64,000 nucleotides of DNA from Sphingobium sp. 15-1 (GCF_013375535.1 NZ_JABXJG010000003.1:62001-126000); one strand, 5' to 3'; counted from the stretch's first letter, positions 1 to 9,258 are shown. A program made the numbers and translations. The notes: generated from the letters alone by a model not told the origin.

Positions 1-249
1 ATCGAACGGCTGATGGAGGTCGTTGAGCCTGTCGCGCAGAGCTGCATCCGCGACGGCGCGGACGTCCTGATCATCAGTTGCGGGCTGGTTTCCGTATTGG
101 TGGGTGAGGCCGCGGGGGTCAGAGAGATCGATGGGGTACCGTTGATCCTGCCCCTAGCCGCAGCGACGAAGGCGATTGAAACACTGATTGACCTCAAGGC
201 GGCAGGACAGCCTGTCAAAACCACTCGCGGCCTCTGGGGCCGTCGTTAG
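1..249 (+). CDS. Asp/Glu/hydantoin racemase family protein, C-terminal part
   Basis: The reading frame is open from the first base of the window, so the gene starts upstream and only about 82 C-terminal residues are visible. The Ile-Ile-Ser-Cys-Gly segment followed by an Ile-Asp-Gly-Val-Pro segment matches the second catalytic cysteine region and the closing helix of the Asp/Glu/hydantoin racemase family, which are cofactor-independent two-cysteine racemases or the related maleate/arylmalonate isomerases. The first catalytic Cys is outside the window, so the activity cannot be assigned. It converges with the GST gene downstream and a hairpin lies between them. Confidence 0.6.
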   Translation: MERLMEVVEPVAQSCIRDGADVLIISCGLVSVLVGEAAGVREIDGVPLILPLAAATKAIETLIDLKAAGQPVKTTRGLWGRR

Positions 250-256
250 GAAGCGG

Positions 257-278
257 CGCCGGGGACTTGTCCCCGGCG
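257..278. terminator. GC-rich hairpin between convergent genes
   Basis: A perfect 10-bp inverted repeat (CGCCGGGGAC / GTCCCCGGCG) with a 2-nt centre lies between the convergent racemase and GST genes. There is no T-run on either side, so it may be a weak bidirectional terminator or an mRNA-end stabilising hairpin. Confidence 0.45.
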
Positions 279-309
279 TCGTGGTAGGGCGCGCGCCTCG
301 GACTGCCGC

Positions 310-945
310 TTATTCCGCATCCGGCTGATTTTCTGGGGCCGCGTTTCTGAATGCCGCCAGCGCAAGGCATGCCTTCTCTACCTCGGCCAGTCGCGGCCAA
401 CGGATGTCCACGCCGAAGCGTCGGGCGTTAACCAATTGTGGCACCAAGCAGATGTCGGCCAGCGTGACCTGATCGCCAAAGCAATAAGGACCGCTCTCCC
501 CGGCGATTAGCTTATCGAAGGCGTCGAGGCCCTCCTCGATCAGCTCCCGCGCCCACTCGTTCACCTGTTCACCCGACAGTCCCAACCCGCGCAGCCGGTC
601 AAGGATTTTGAGATTTTGCACCGGATGAATGTCACAGGCGATGACCAGCGCTGCCGCCCGAATCTTGGCTCGCCGCTGCGCATTGTCTGGCAACAGCTTA
701 GGCCCTGCCACCGTTTCGTCGAGATATTCGCATATCGCGAGGCTCTGCGTCAGAACCGTGCCATCCACTTCAAGGGCGGGCAGCAGCCCCTGCGGATTTA
801 GCGCCAGATATTCAGGCGCGCGTTGCTCGCCCTTGCGCAGATGGTGGAATGCGTCGGCATAGGTGACCTCCTTCAGGTTCAGCGTAATCCGTACGCGATA
901 GGAAGCGGTCGACCGGAAATATCCGTGCAGTACTGGGTCAGCCAT
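310..945 (-). CDS. maiA: Zeta-class glutathione S-transferase / maleylacetoacetate (maleylpyruvate) isomerase
   Basis: This 211-residue protein has the length and layout of zeta-class GSTs: an N-terminal thioredoxin-like domain (about residues 1-85) carrying the class motif STASYRVRI at 12-20 and the glutathione gamma-glutamyl site QSLAICEY near 67, then an all-alpha C-terminal domain. Family members use glutathione to isomerise maleylacetoacetate or maleylpyruvate to the fumaryl isomer in homogentisate or gentisate breakdown. It lies 62 bp behind the flavin monooxygenase on the same strand and is probably co-transcribed. A fumarylacetoacetase-type hydrolase, the usual next step, occurs in this window only as a fragment near 13.6 kb. 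The exact substrate is not determined. Confidence 0.85.
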   Translation of the reverse strand: MADPVLHGYFRSTASYRVRITLNLKEVTYADAFHHLRKGEQRAPEYLALNPQGLLPALEVDGTVLTQSLAICEYLDETVAGPKLLPDNAQRRAKIRAAALVIACDIHPVQNLKILDRLRGLGLSGEQVNEWARELIEEGLDAFDKLIAGESGPYCFGDQVTLADICLVPQLVNARRFGVDIRWPRLAEVEKACLALAAFRNAAPENQPDAE

Positions 946-1007
946 GAGAAACGCAATTCGCTTTAAGGGTGAAATTTGGTAGCATCGGCGCGGATCTTCC
1001 TACCCGG

Positions 1008-2789
1008 TCAGGCAGCGACGAGAAGTTCGCGATCCCCGTTCTGCTCGCTCGTGACCAGATCGCTCTTGATGAGGAGAGCGGTCAAGCGAGAGTAGAAGCG
1101 CGACATGGTGAAGGTGCCGCCCGCCACAAAAAACCCGGGCTGTCCAGTACGAGCCCACATCCCCATCATTTCATTGTCCTGGCCAAGTCCCCAGATCGGA
1201 CCGACCTTTTGAGCGACTTTCGGGCCGAACATCGAACCTACTGCATCCTGGAGCGGGCGATAGCCTGTACCCAGGACCACCAGATCAGCCTCCAATTGCG
1301 TGCCGTCGGAGAGGATCGCGCTATTTGCGCCAAGGCTCGCGAGCCCAACTCCGGCCCTCAGCCCTATCTTGCCTTCGATGATCAGATCGGAGGCGCCGAC
1401 GTTCAAATAGTAGCCGCTCAAGCTGCGTACCAGCTTCATGAAGAAGCCGGTATCGTCTTCGCCATTATCCAGCAGGAAACCGACATCTTCCAGATTCCGC
1501 AACAGTTCGGCGTCCCCCTCCGCCATGACTTTGCTCAAGACGCCATGCACCCGCCGGACCAGATCAAACGGGTTTGCGACCATCAGGTCGGTTTCCTCGA
1601 TCGACTGCTGCCCTTCGAACCGACGGAATGCGCCATACGCCAGACCTGATTGCTCAACGCTCACGACCGTCACCGGCGAGCGCTGCACAAGCACCGGCTT
1701 GCCACCGCGAAGATATACATCCTGGGCGATGTCATGCGCGCTGGTGCCCGCACCCACGACCACGACCGCCTTGCCCGCGACGTCGACATCGCTGTTGAAG
1801 GCGCTGGAATGGAGTATCTGGCCGCGGAAGTCTTCCTGGCCGGGAATGGTCGGAATGTTAGGAATGCCGCTCACACCGATCGCCATGATGATATGGGAGG
1901 GATGCATGGTACGGACCGAGCCGTCCGGCATCTCAACACGCGCCGTCCAGCGGCTCGCGGCTTCGTCATAATCGCCGCTCAAGAATATTGTCCTGTTCCA
2001 GACATTCAATTCCATCGCTTCAGCATAATATTCCAGCCACCCTGCTAGTTTGTCCTTTGGAAGAAACACCGGCCAGCTTTCCGGGAACGGCATGTAGGGT
2101 AGGTGATTGCAGCAAATCTCGTTATGAAGTGTCAGCGAGTGATAGCGTGAACGCCAATTGTCGCCGACCCGCTCCGATCGATCGATGATCAGCGCGTCGA
2201 CGCCAAGATGTTGCAGGCGCGCCGCCACCGTCAGACCGGCATGTCCGGCGCCGACAACCAGCACTTGGGGATCACGATCCTTGTAAGCCCGGTGCTCGAT
2301 CCGCTTGTCCAGCCAGTTTTTAACGGCCTCCTCGCCCGACCGATGTGACGCTTTATCGCGGTGGGTAAGCGACTTTTCGGGAAATCCCTTCAACTCACGT
2401 ACAGCGGTCACCAGCGTGAACGCATGCTGCAAACCTGGCTTCAGGCGAAGGTAGCCATGCCCACAAACAGTGTCCGTTTCGTACCGGATAAACTTGCCTT
2501 GGAAATCGCCGACACCGGGAACTGACTCCTTCTTGACATCGCCCACCGTCGAAAGACGTAGGGGCGTTGCAGACTTGTCGCGGTCGGCGAACATGGCGGC
2601 AATGGCAGCAGGACCGTGGGCTGTCTGGATGCGCTCGTTGAGCGTGAGCATGTCCCGCCAATAGCTGTCTTGGGCAAACAGCGCGCCAAGCGCGGCACTA
2701 TCATCTGTGGCCACCGCCGCGTTGAAATCGGTGCACCATTTGTCGAACATGTCCGGTGCCTTATCCGTTGAAACGGCCTCGTTGATCAT
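1008..2789 (-). CDS. Flavin-containing (FMO/BVMO-like) monooxygenase with N-terminal NTF2-like domain
   Basis: A 593-residue cytosolic oxygenase. Residues about 12-135 form an NTF2/SnoaL-like domain (YWRDMLTL at 43-50). The rest is a group B flavoprotein monooxygenase: FAD-binding VVGAGHAG at 178-185, the FMO/BVMO fingerprint FxGxxxHxxxF at 321-331, NADPH-binding VVGAGTSA near 345-352, and LGTGYRP near the C-terminus. Such enzymes oxygenate ketones or heteroatoms with NADPH and O2. A second protein of the same architecture lies at 11341-13173. It sits between an SDR and the zeta GST on the same strand, so an alcohol-to-ketone-to-oxygenated-product series is plausible. Substrate unknown. Confidence 0.82.
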   Translation of the reverse strand: MINEAVSTDKAPDMFDKWCTDFNAAVATDDSAALGALFAQDSYWRDMLTLNERIQTAHGPAAIAAMFADRDKSATPLRLSTVGDVKKESVPGVGDFQGKFIRYETDTVCGHGYLRLKPGLQHAFTLVTAVRELKGFPEKSLTHRDKASHRSGEEAVKNWLDKRIEHRAYKDRDPQVLVVGAGHAGLTVAARLQHLGVDALIIDRSERVGDNWRSRYHSLTLHNEICCNHLPYMPFPESWPVFLPKDKLAGWLEYYAEAMELNVWNRTIFLSGDYDEAASRWTARVEMPDGSVRTMHPSHIIMAIGVSGIPNIPTIPGQEDFRGQILHSSAFNSDVDVAGKAVVVVGAGTSAHDIAQDVYLRGGKPVLVQRSPVTVVSVEQSGLAYGAFRRFEGQQSIEETDLMVANPFDLVRRVHGVLSKVMAEGDAELLRNLEDVGFLLDNGEDDTGFFMKLVRSLSGYYLNVGASDLIIEGKIGLRAGVGLASLGANSAILSDGTQLEADLVVLGTGYRPLQDAVGSMFGPKVAQKVGPIWGLGQDNEMMGMWARTGQPGFFVAGGTFTMSRFYSRLTALLIKSDLVTSEQNGDRELLVAA

Positions 2790-2946
2790 CTTCTACCTCA
2801 ATCGTTCATCTGACCCGGCGACGAGCCGGCCATTGAAAGCCGCTCATCCTTGCGTCCATGCTCATGCGCGCCCTGCACCCTCGCGGCTCTCAGGCGGACA
2901 GGATGGCGCGCCCAAGGCTGCATCTCTTTTGGCCGCAGTACCGCTT

Positions 2947-3930
2947 TCAATCCGTATAGACGGTGTCCATCGGTTCGACGCCCGCCAATTGCAGCTTCTG
3001 AAGGCGGTTCTGCAGGGCCTCGTTGACGCTGCTCCATACATTGGTGTGGCGGTCATCGAGGATCTCTGGCATATGTTCGTTCACGTCCTCCAGCGTCAGG
3101 TTGGGGTTGGTGTAACCTTCCGTCGTCGAAAGAATGTGCCGGAACGTGTGGCCCGCGCCGGTGTCGAGCATGTCGCCGTTCAGATAACAGCTTTCATGGA
3201 CCAGCCATGCCGCAACTGGCGCGACTTGCTCGCACCGAAGGTTTCGCTGCCACCAGCGCTCGCCCTCCATTTTTTCCAGCCCCGTGTCCTTGTCGGATTC
3301 CGGTTTGAAAAAGCCATCGATCAGTAATCGTGTATAGCCGAACACGCCAAGCGCGTTGGACTTGATGTCGGCCGAGCCGCCCTCGAATGAAAGCATGCGC
3401 GACAGGCCAGCCGCCGCCCATTTCGCCGATCCGTAGTGGGCGCCATGCGGCATTCCAGCAAGACCAACGTGCGAGGTGATGAACAGGATGCGGCCGTAAT
3501 TCTGCTTCACCATGTGCGGCCAGGCCGCCTGCGTAATCAGCCACGGTCCGTCATAATGAACCTGCCTCATCTCCTGAAATTCGCTGTAAGATATCTCAGG
3601 AAACGGTGCCCAGTTACAGATGCCGGCATTGTTGATCAAAATGTCGACGCGACCATAGGTGTCGATCGCGGTCTGGACGATCGCTGCGGCGCCCTCGGGC
3701 GTGGCGACGCTGTCATTGGAGGCTACCGCGCTCCCTCCGGCCGCTATAATCTCCTGCACGACATCGTCCGCCGGTGAAGCGCTGCCCTCGTTTGCGGGGT
3801 GAGGCGAGCGGATGTCGTTGACCACGATGCGTGCGCCGCGCGAAGCAAGCAAAAGAGCATGCGCCCTGCCAAGACCACGCCCCGCGCCGGTGACGATCGC
3901 CACACGGCCGTCGAACCTTAGTTCTTCCAT
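2947..3930 (-). CDS. SDR family oxidoreductase, 17-beta-HSD4/MFE-like
   Basis: A 327-residue classical-type short-chain dehydrogenase. Seen: cofactor motif TGAGRGLG at 14-21, NNAG at 100-103, and the catalytic Ser153, Tyr166 and Lys170 (Y-x3-K). The loop after beta-2 and the C-terminal extension of about 75 residues resemble the SDR domain of peroxisomal multifunctional enzyme type 2, which oxidises (3R)-hydroxyacyl-CoA or 17-beta-hydroxysteroids with NAD. It is the first gene of the minus-strand set SDR, monooxygenase, GST; the 157-bp gap to the monooxygenase leaves room for a separate promoter. Substrate specificity cannot be read from the sequence. Confidence 0.82.
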   Translation of the reverse strand: MEELRFDGRVAIVTGAGRGLGRAHALLLASRGARIVVNDIRSPHPANEGSASPADDVVQEIIAAGGSAVASNDSVATPEGAAAIVQTAIDTYGRVDILINNAGICNWAPFPEISYSEFQEMRQVHYDGPWLITQAAWPHMVKQNYGRILFITSHVGLAGMPHGAHYGSAKWAAAGLSRMLSFEGGSADIKSNALGVFGYTRLLIDGFFKPESDKDTGLEKMEGERWWQRNLRCEQVAPVAAWLVHESCYLNGDMLDTGAGHTFRHILSTTEGYTNPNLTLEDVNEHMPEILDDRHTNVWSSVNEALQNRLQKLQLAGVEPMDTVYTD

Positions 3931-4180
3931 TCCTTCACCCTATCCTCTTGACCATTTAATCCATTTCCTGTTCTACAACAGGAACTAGTTCGTTATCTGG
4001 GACAAAGGTAGCCGCTAGGCTCGACCGGCGCAAGAGATTCTTGCGGGGCCTCATTGGCGGGTCCACCGGACAATTTAGAGTCGCGGCGGTTATGATCGCC
4101 CTGGTTGGCTGACCGGAGCGGAGCATAGGGCAGAGCAGCAGAGCGAGGCACTATGGTTTCCGGGGCCGGCGGGGGATACA

Positions 4181-4370
4181 CGCTTGTCGCTGTTCACCTC
4201 CGCCTTCTTCACTCCAGCAACGTGTGCCCCGAGTAACCGATCTTCCCGGCAATGGAAGTGATCGCAGCCCAGCAAGATGGATAATCACCCTCATGGTCCA
4301 GCACCATGCCGACAGCCCGCTCACGAACCTCCAGTGCAATCTTGTGCGTCGCCTTGCTTTTCGTAGACCC
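4181..4370 (-). pseudogene. IS3-family OrfA remnant
   Basis: Read on the minus strand this stretch encodes a sequence running [16 protein letters not shown], then [11 protein letters not shown], then [12 protein letters not shown], the DNA-binding OrfA of the IS3-family group with the DH-x-G-x-YPS-x-WAAI signature. A stop follows LLE, and the continuing KKAEVNSDKR is in another frame, so codons are missing. The start codon is degraded and no OrfB was found nearby. An old insertion-sequence scar in the 630-bp gap between the SDR and the Rieske gene; nothing else recognisable is seen in that gap apart from the hairpin at 4505-4541. Confidence 0.65.
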
Positions 4371-4504
4371 TTCCTCTCAGGAGTTACGGTCTCCGGCAAT
4401 ACCGGGGCGGTTCAGTTACCAGACGCAGACAATATCATAGGATTGACGAAGCGGGGCGTAAGCACTTTCCGCCTATAAACTGCGCCACGCATTTATCTGA
4501 TCCG

Positions 4505-4541
4505 CAGCCTTGGCCTCGACACATGTCGCGGGCCAAGGCTG
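4505..4541 (-). terminator. Long hairpin downstream of the Rieske gene
   Basis: CAGCCTTGGCC and GGCCAAGGCTG form an 11-bp perfect stem with a 15-nt loop that contains a second 4-bp stem (CGAC/GTCG). It starts about 23 bp past the stop codon of the minus-strand Rieske gene, a good place for a terminator, but no T-run follows it in that direction. Confidence 0.5.
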
Positions 4542-4563
4542 TGCATCGAGCATTCCTGTCCTA

Positions 4564-5706
4564 TCACGCATCGACAGTGGAGAGATCCATTCTCCCTAAA
4601 TAGTCATTAATCACGTCATGGATACTTTTCTCAAGCGGAACCATTGGACCGCCGCGATAATTCGCCGACAGGGTGGCCGCCTGGAGGGATTCGACCGCCA
4701 GGATATCTTCGGCAGCAATGTCATGCACATACTTAATGTGAGTCTGCACATCAGCTTCGAAATTCGGCAGGTTGATAACCTCCTCCGGGAACAGAAGATA
4801 TGCTGTCAGATGGCACTTATCCACTGAATCGGGCCAGATTGTGATGATCAGCACTTGGTCGATCCGGGCGAATAGATGCATGTTTGGAGGAATGCGGCAG
4901 GATGTCGCGAAATCGTCGCCTAAGCCCTCCAACCACGGCAATCGTGGGAAGCGGCTCTGGCCATCGGGGGTCAAAGGAGCTCCCCGGTAGCTTGCCTCAA
5001 TCCATCCAGCTTCGGACTGGATATCGTCTCCATTGAAGTCGAACTTCTTGCCCAAAGTGTCCAAGTGCAGCACCTGCACATGATAGAAATCCAGTAGGTT
5101 CTCGACACCGAACTTCCAGTTGCAGCCCTGAGGAACAGTCTCCTTCCCCCCTATGCGGAGGCGGTCCAGATGAAGATGTCCGAAGCGCTTCTCGAGAGAC
5201 GCGGCAAAATCCTCGAAGGGCGGCGGGTCTTTCGCAAAGTTGACGAATATATTGCCGGCCCAGATATTCATGTGAATGCTCGGCAATCGGCAAGTTTTCT
5301 TGTCGAAGCCCACATTTTCCGAAACAGTGGAAGCCCCGAGCAGGGTCCCGTCCAGGCGGTAAGTCCATCCGTGATAAGGGCAGGTGAACAACTTGGCGTT
5401 GCCAGTCCCGAAAGCAACTTCGACGCCACGATGGCGGCAGACGTTGGCGAAAGCACGGAGAACACCGTCCTTGTCGCGAGACAGCAACAATGGTTCATCG
5501 AAGATCCGGATCGCCTTATAATCCCCCGGATTGGCGAGTTCCTCCTCGCGTCCGACCATTAGCCATTCCGAATGGAATATCTTCTTCTGCTCTTCTTTGT
5601 AGTTTTCCGGACAGCTATAAATCCATCCAGGAGCATGAAAGGCGCTTGAAATCGGCTTTTGCACGGGGCGAAGATCGCCATCCGCAGAGTTAAGATCGGT
5701 CATCAC
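4564..5706 (-). CDS. Rieske-type aromatic ring-hydroxylating oxygenase, large (alpha) subunit
   Basis: A 380-residue oxygenase component. The Rieske [2Fe-2S] ligands are Cys90-x-His92 and Cys109-x2-His112 (C-x-H-x16-C-x2-H). The catalytic domain has the mononuclear iron motif N203-x2-D206-x2-H209-x4-H214 and an acidic ligand candidate in the segment AEDILAVESLQ near the C-terminus. Family members insert O2-derived oxygen into aromatic or alicyclic rings or demethylate them, and need a reductase and often a ferredoxin. Neither a small beta subunit nor a reductase gene is adjacent; a 2Fe-2S ferredoxin lies 24 kb away at 29597. It is divergent from a TetR gene, with a palindrome between them. 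Confidence 0.87.
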   Translation of the reverse strand: MMTDLNSADGDLRPVQKPISSAFHAPGWIYSCPENYKEEQKKIFHSEWLMVGREEELANPGDYKAIRIFDEPLLLSRDKDGVLRAFANVCRHRGVEVAFGTGNAKLFTCPYHGWTYRLDGTLLGASTVSENVGFDKKTCRLPSIHMNIWAGNIFVNFAKDPPPFEDFAASLEKRFGHLHLDRLRIGGKETVPQGCNWKFGVENLLDFYHVQVLHLDTLGKKFDFNGDDIQSEAGWIEASYRGAPLTPDGQSRFPRLPWLEGLGDDFATSCRIPPNMHLFARIDQVLIITIWPDSVDKCHLTAYLLFPEEVINLPNFEADVQTHIKYVHDIAAEDILAVESLQAATLSANYRGGPMVPLEKSIHDVINDYLGRMDLSTVDA

Positions 5707-5755
5707 TCTCTCCTACTGGACCGCGCAATGCAGTGGCTACGTCCGCGGAATCAGG

Positions 5756-5777
5756 TACTGTACTCTAGGGTACAGTA
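5756..5777. promoter_or_regulatory. 22-bp palindrome, probable TetR operator
   Basis: TACTGTAC and GTACAGTA flank the near-palindromic centre TCTAGG, giving 20 of 22 symmetrical positions. It lies in the 131-bp divergent spacer, 50 bp before the Rieske start and 61 bp before the TetR start, as expected for a site where the regulator controls both genes. The link to this regulator is inferred from position. Confidence 0.65.
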
Positions 5778-5837
5778 TTCACAATGGCGGCCTTCCATAT
5801 CCTTGTCAATAGTAAATGAACCTGATAGTACACCCTG

Positions 5838-6467
5838 ATGAATGAGCAAAAAGGTGGCATCGACCCACGCGAGCAGCGTCGCCTCGATAAGCGGCAAGCG
5901 ATAGTTGACGCCGCGCGCGATTCCTTCCTTCGGAATGGCTACGCCTCTACTTCGATGTCGGGCCTTCTGAAGACGGTGGGAGGTTCGAAGGCCACGCTGT
6001 GGGCCTATTTTCGCTCCAAAGAAGAGTTGTTCGAGGCCATATTGGAGCCTGCAATGGCTTTCATGCAGGTTGATGTGGAGCATTCGCTCCAAACGCGTGG
6101 CTCGATCGAGGCGGTTGTGACGAATTTCTGTCGGCGCTTTATGAAAGCGAACGAGCAACCCGAGTCTCTTGATCTGTGGCGACTCATTGCCGCGGAGAGC
6201 GGCCGTTTTCCGGAGGTAGCGCGAGTTTTCCGTGAACGCGTCGTATCGGTCACCGAAGATGCACTAGCGGCTTATTTCGAGAAGGGCGTTCAGAGTGGAC
6301 TGCTGCGCCAGGAAGACTGCCTTAGCATGGCCCGGGTCCTGCTCTCGCTATGCATTAATAGGCTCGACCGCAAGCTCTGGAGTGACCCCGACGTCGAGTC
6401 CCAGGTCCCCGTCGAAGCCGAGGCCTCTTGGCTCGCATCAATTTTCCTGCGCGCCTTCGCTACTTAG
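5838..6467 (+). CDS. TetR/AcrR family transcriptional regulator
   Basis: A 209-residue regulator. The N-terminal helix-turn-helix region (about residues 20-65) has the family pattern: QAIVDAARDSFLRNGY, then TSMSGLLKTVGGSKATLWAYF and SKEELFEAIL. The C-terminal domain is the variable ligand-binding part and resembles the AcrR-type C-terminal family. It is transcribed away from the Rieske oxygenase gene and is the obvious candidate to bind the palindrome at 5756-5777. The inducer is unknown; oxygenase substrates often serve. Confidence 0.87.
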   Translation: MNEQKGGIDPREQRRLDKRQAIVDAARDSFLRNGYASTSMSGLLKTVGGSKATLWAYFRSKEELFEAILEPAMAFMQVDVEHSLQTRGSIEAVVTNFCRRFMKANEQPESLDLWRLIAAESGRFPEVARVFRERVVSVTEDALAAYFEKGVQSGLLRQEDCLSMARVLLSLCINRLDRKLWSDPDVESQVPVEAEASWLASIFLRAFAT

Positions 6468-6824
6468 AACGCCAGAACAGCATCTCCGCGCAGAGCTGGA
6501 ACGCTTGTGAGTGAGGATTCGGTTCCGCCCGCCAAGCGGGGCGGCCAACGCTCATTTCTGATCCGCGCAGCCGCCACCGGCTGCTCTGTGTGATCGACAG
6601 TCGGTCCGTCAAGAGCACGGACATGTCCGTCCTTGAGGATTCGACGCGGACAAGACAGCGAGGCCCCCAAGCGTCATGTCATTGCCGACACATTGAGCCA
6701 TCAAGATCAGCAAGCAATCAGAAGCGCCCAAGCTGGGCTCTTGGGTACGGCACTTGACGTAAACTCTTCAGTTGTCCATATAGGAGAACTAGTTTGCATA
6801 AGAGAAGTGGGGAGGAGAGTTGTC
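6468..6824 (+). other. Intergenic leader before TonB receptor
   Basis: About 357 bp without a convincing gene. The frame upstream of the receptor start is open by chance, but codon content there is unlike the receptor and no signal peptide is encoded before 6825. A strong ribosome binding site, GGAGGAGAG, lies at about 6811-6819 just before the chosen ATG. No clear promoter or operator was recognised. Confidence 0.5.
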
Positions 6825-9044
6825 ATGATTGCTAAGAAACATTTGGCTCTGCTGGCATCAGGCGTTGCGCTGTCATCGCTGTTACCGACGGCTGCGCTGG
6901 CCCAACAAACTGGTCCGGCAGGCGGCGGTAAGGCTGCGGCTGAACAAGAGGCCGGTCTCGAGGATATCGTTGTCACGGCGCAACGTCGGTCCGAGTCAGC
7001 ACAGTCGGTTCCAATAGCCGTGGCTGCATTTACGGCAGAGGGGCTGTCCGCTTCGCGCACTCTGTCGTCGGACGACCTGCCTGGTCTGGTTTCCGGTCTG
7101 ACACTTGCGCCTAATGGTCCGCGTACACCATTGTATCTGCGCGGTGTCGGCAACAACAACGCCGCGTCGTCACCTGCGGTGTTGACGTTCATTGACGGCG
7201 TCTACATGCCGTTCAACATCGGCGCGCAAGGGTTCAACGATGTCGCGTCGATGGAAATCGCCAAGGGACCGCAGGGCACGCTCTTTGGCCGCAATGCAAC
7301 CGGCGGTGTGATTCAGATCACCACGAAGGATCCGACTTCTACCCCGTCGGCCGACTTGGAACTGGGCTATGCGAACTATGAAACTGTCTCGGCCAAAGCA
7401 TATATCGCAACGGGCCTGGCCCCGAACTTGCGCGTCGGCATTTCTGCCTTTTATGAGAACCAGATGAAGGGTTGGGGCGAGAATGAATTCAACGGCGCCG
7501 ATATCTACCGGACTAAGAAATATGGTGGGCGCGTCAAGTTCGTCTATGACGTTTCGGACGTCACGACAATCAAGTTGGCTGCAGATTATAGCTATGGCTA
7601 CGGAAACAATGGATCGGGCATTACCCCACCCGCCGGCCAAAATTCCTTGTACAACTCCATCACCGGGACAAGGATGTTTTTTGCGAACGACTTTAACGTC
7701 AACGCTGATGTCTCGCCTTATTTCACAACGAAAGAAGGTGGCGCCAGCCTGACCGTTAATTCAGCGATTGGCGAGCTGAACTTGTTGAGTGTCACTTCTT
7801 GGAGAAAGAACAAGAACTTCCTCCAGATCGATTATGACGGAACTCCGACCAACTTCCTGAATATCAACCGCTTCGCCGAAGACGAAGCATATACTCAGGA
7901 ATTCCAGATCAGTTCGCCGTCCGACGGGCCATTTAAATGGGTGGCCGGGCTTTTCTACTTCAGCGAGCGCCCGAAGGTGAATCCGTTTATCTTCTATGGC
8001 CCAGGCTTGCCGTTTGTGTTTGGAACGCCCCCCGGCCAGGCGCTGAGTTCGTGGGCGTTCGACAAGGTGAATGCCTATGCAGGCTACGGACAGGCTTCAC
8101 TTGAGGTGCTCCCTGGCACTACGTTGACGCTGGGCGCCCGTTACACGATCGAAAAGCGTAAGCAGCGCGGCTTCAACGATGTGGGTGGTACTGTAATTCC
8201 CGGCAGCGCCGGCGAACAGTCCAAGACGTTTAAGAAACCTACCTTCCGTGTGTCGATCGACCATAAATTCTCGCCCGATCTGATGGTATATGCTTCGTTC
8301 AATCGCGGCTTTAATTCGGGCTGGTTCAACACCCTAGCTCTTGGCGGCTTTTCTGCTGCTGCCAATCCGGTCATTCTTCCCGAAACCATCGATGCCTATG
8401 AAGTGGGTTTCAAGAGCCAGCTGTTCGATCGGAAGCTGCGCATCAACGTGTCGGCATTCCAATATGATTATACGAATTTGCAGCAGCAGTTCTTCGAGTT
8501 CGGTGGGCTGGTGACGAAGAACGCAGCGGCGGCAAGGATCCGGGGCGTTGATGTGGATATACAGGCACGGCCGGTGCGCAATCTCGATCTCTCGGTTTCT
8601 GCTGAATATCTCGATCCTAAGTTTACAAGCTATCTGAATGCGCCATTTTATCAGACGCTGCCCAGCGGGGAATTGGTCGCAGGCGTGGCTGATGCCAGCG
8701 GATCCTCGACGCCTCAGGCGCCGCATTTCAGCATGAATGCGAACGCCACCTATTCACTGGAGACTGCAATCGGCACTTTCCAGTCGACTGCTGCGGTGAA
8801 TTTCAGGGGTAAAACCTATGCCGACACTCTCGAACAGTTTCCACTCAAAAAGCGCACCCTCGTCAATCTGACCGAGCGTTGGGAGTCCATCGATCAGCAG
8901 CTTTCGGTGTCATTGTGGGTGAAGAACCTCTTGAACGAAAGATATGATGATTCGTTGAACCTTCTGGCTCCCGTCGGCCCCGCGGCACAAGTAGGTGCAC
9001 CACGTACATACGGCATTACGCTGGGCTACAAATTCGGTAGTTAA
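6825..9044 (+). CDS. TonB-dependent outer membrane receptor
   Basis: About 739 residues from the ATG at 6825, chosen because a GGAGGAGAG ribosome binding site precedes it and it begins a clear signal peptide (MIAKKH, a hydrophobic stretch, then AALAQQ). After the signal peptide comes EDIVVTAQRRSES, the TonB-box and plug start typical of sphingomonad receptors. Plug-domain hallmarks follow (YLRGVGNNN, IDGVYMP, KGPQGTLFGRNATGG), then a 22-strand-type barrel ending in YGITLGYKFGS with the usual final aromatic region. Such receptors import siderophores or, in sphingomonads, carbon substrates. The neighbouring Rieske and acyl-CoA dehydrogenase genes suggest a growth substrate rather than iron, but this is inference. 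Confidence 0.9.
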   Translation: MIAKKHLALLASGVALSSLLPTAALAQQTGPAGGGKAAAEQEAGLEDIVVTAQRRSESAQSVPIAVAAFTAEGLSASRTLSSDDLPGLVSGLTLAPNGPRTPLYLRGVGNNNAASSPAVLTFIDGVYMPFNIGAQGFNDVASMEIAKGPQGTLFGRNATGGVIQITTKDPTSTPSADLELGYANYETVSAKAYIATGLAPNLRVGISAFYENQMKGWGENEFNGADIYRTKKYGGRVKFVYDVSDVTTIKLAADYSYGYGNNGSGITPPAGQNSLYNSITGTRMFFANDFNVNADVSPYFTTKEGGASLTVNSAIGELNLLSVTSWRKNKNFLQIDYDGTPTNFLNINRFAEDEAYTQEFQISSPSDGPFKWVAGLFYFSERPKVNPFIFYGPGLPFVFGTPPGQALSSWAFDKVNAYAGYGQASLEVLPGTTLTLGARYTIEKRKQRGFNDVGGTVIPGSAGEQSKTFKKPTFRVSIDHKFSPDLMVYASFNRGFNSGWFNTLALGGFSAAANPVILPETIDAYEVGFKSQLFDRKLRINVSAFQYDYTNLQQQFFEFGGLVTKNAAAARIRGVDVDIQARPVRNLDLSVSAEYLDPKFTSYLNAPFYQTLPSGELVAGVADASGSSTPQAPHFSMNANATYSLETAIGTFQSTAAVNFRGKTYADTLEQFPLKKRTLVNLTERWESIDQQLSVSLWVKNLLNERYDDSLNLLAPVGPAAQVGAPRTYGITLGYKFGS

Positions 9045-9053
9045 TTTTGATGA

Positions 9054-9081
9054 GCAGGCGGGGCAATGTTTCTCCGCCTGC
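9054..9081 (+). terminator. Hairpin after TonB receptor
   Basis: GCAGGCGG and CCGCCTGC form an 8-bp stem with a 12-nt loop, starting 10 bp after the receptor stop codon. The following CATTCTTCG has only a weak T content, so termination is likely but not certain. Confidence 0.55.
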
Positions 9082-9258
9082 CATTCTTCGAATTATTAGC
9101 AGCTGGTGCGAACACAGATATGTTGGTCATGCGTTATGCTTAACTGATGTAAATTTAGGCTTGGTGATCGGCGTGAATAACGGAACAGTGCAATCTGATA
9201 TTTTCATTAAGTCGTAACTAAATATTCAACTTATCCTGGACGCAGCAAGAGGCCCGCA

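Noticed and set aside
969-1649. Plus-strand open frame opposite the first flavin monooxygenase
   Set aside because: Lies on the reverse complement of a gene with full FAD and NADPH motifs; no independent evidence.
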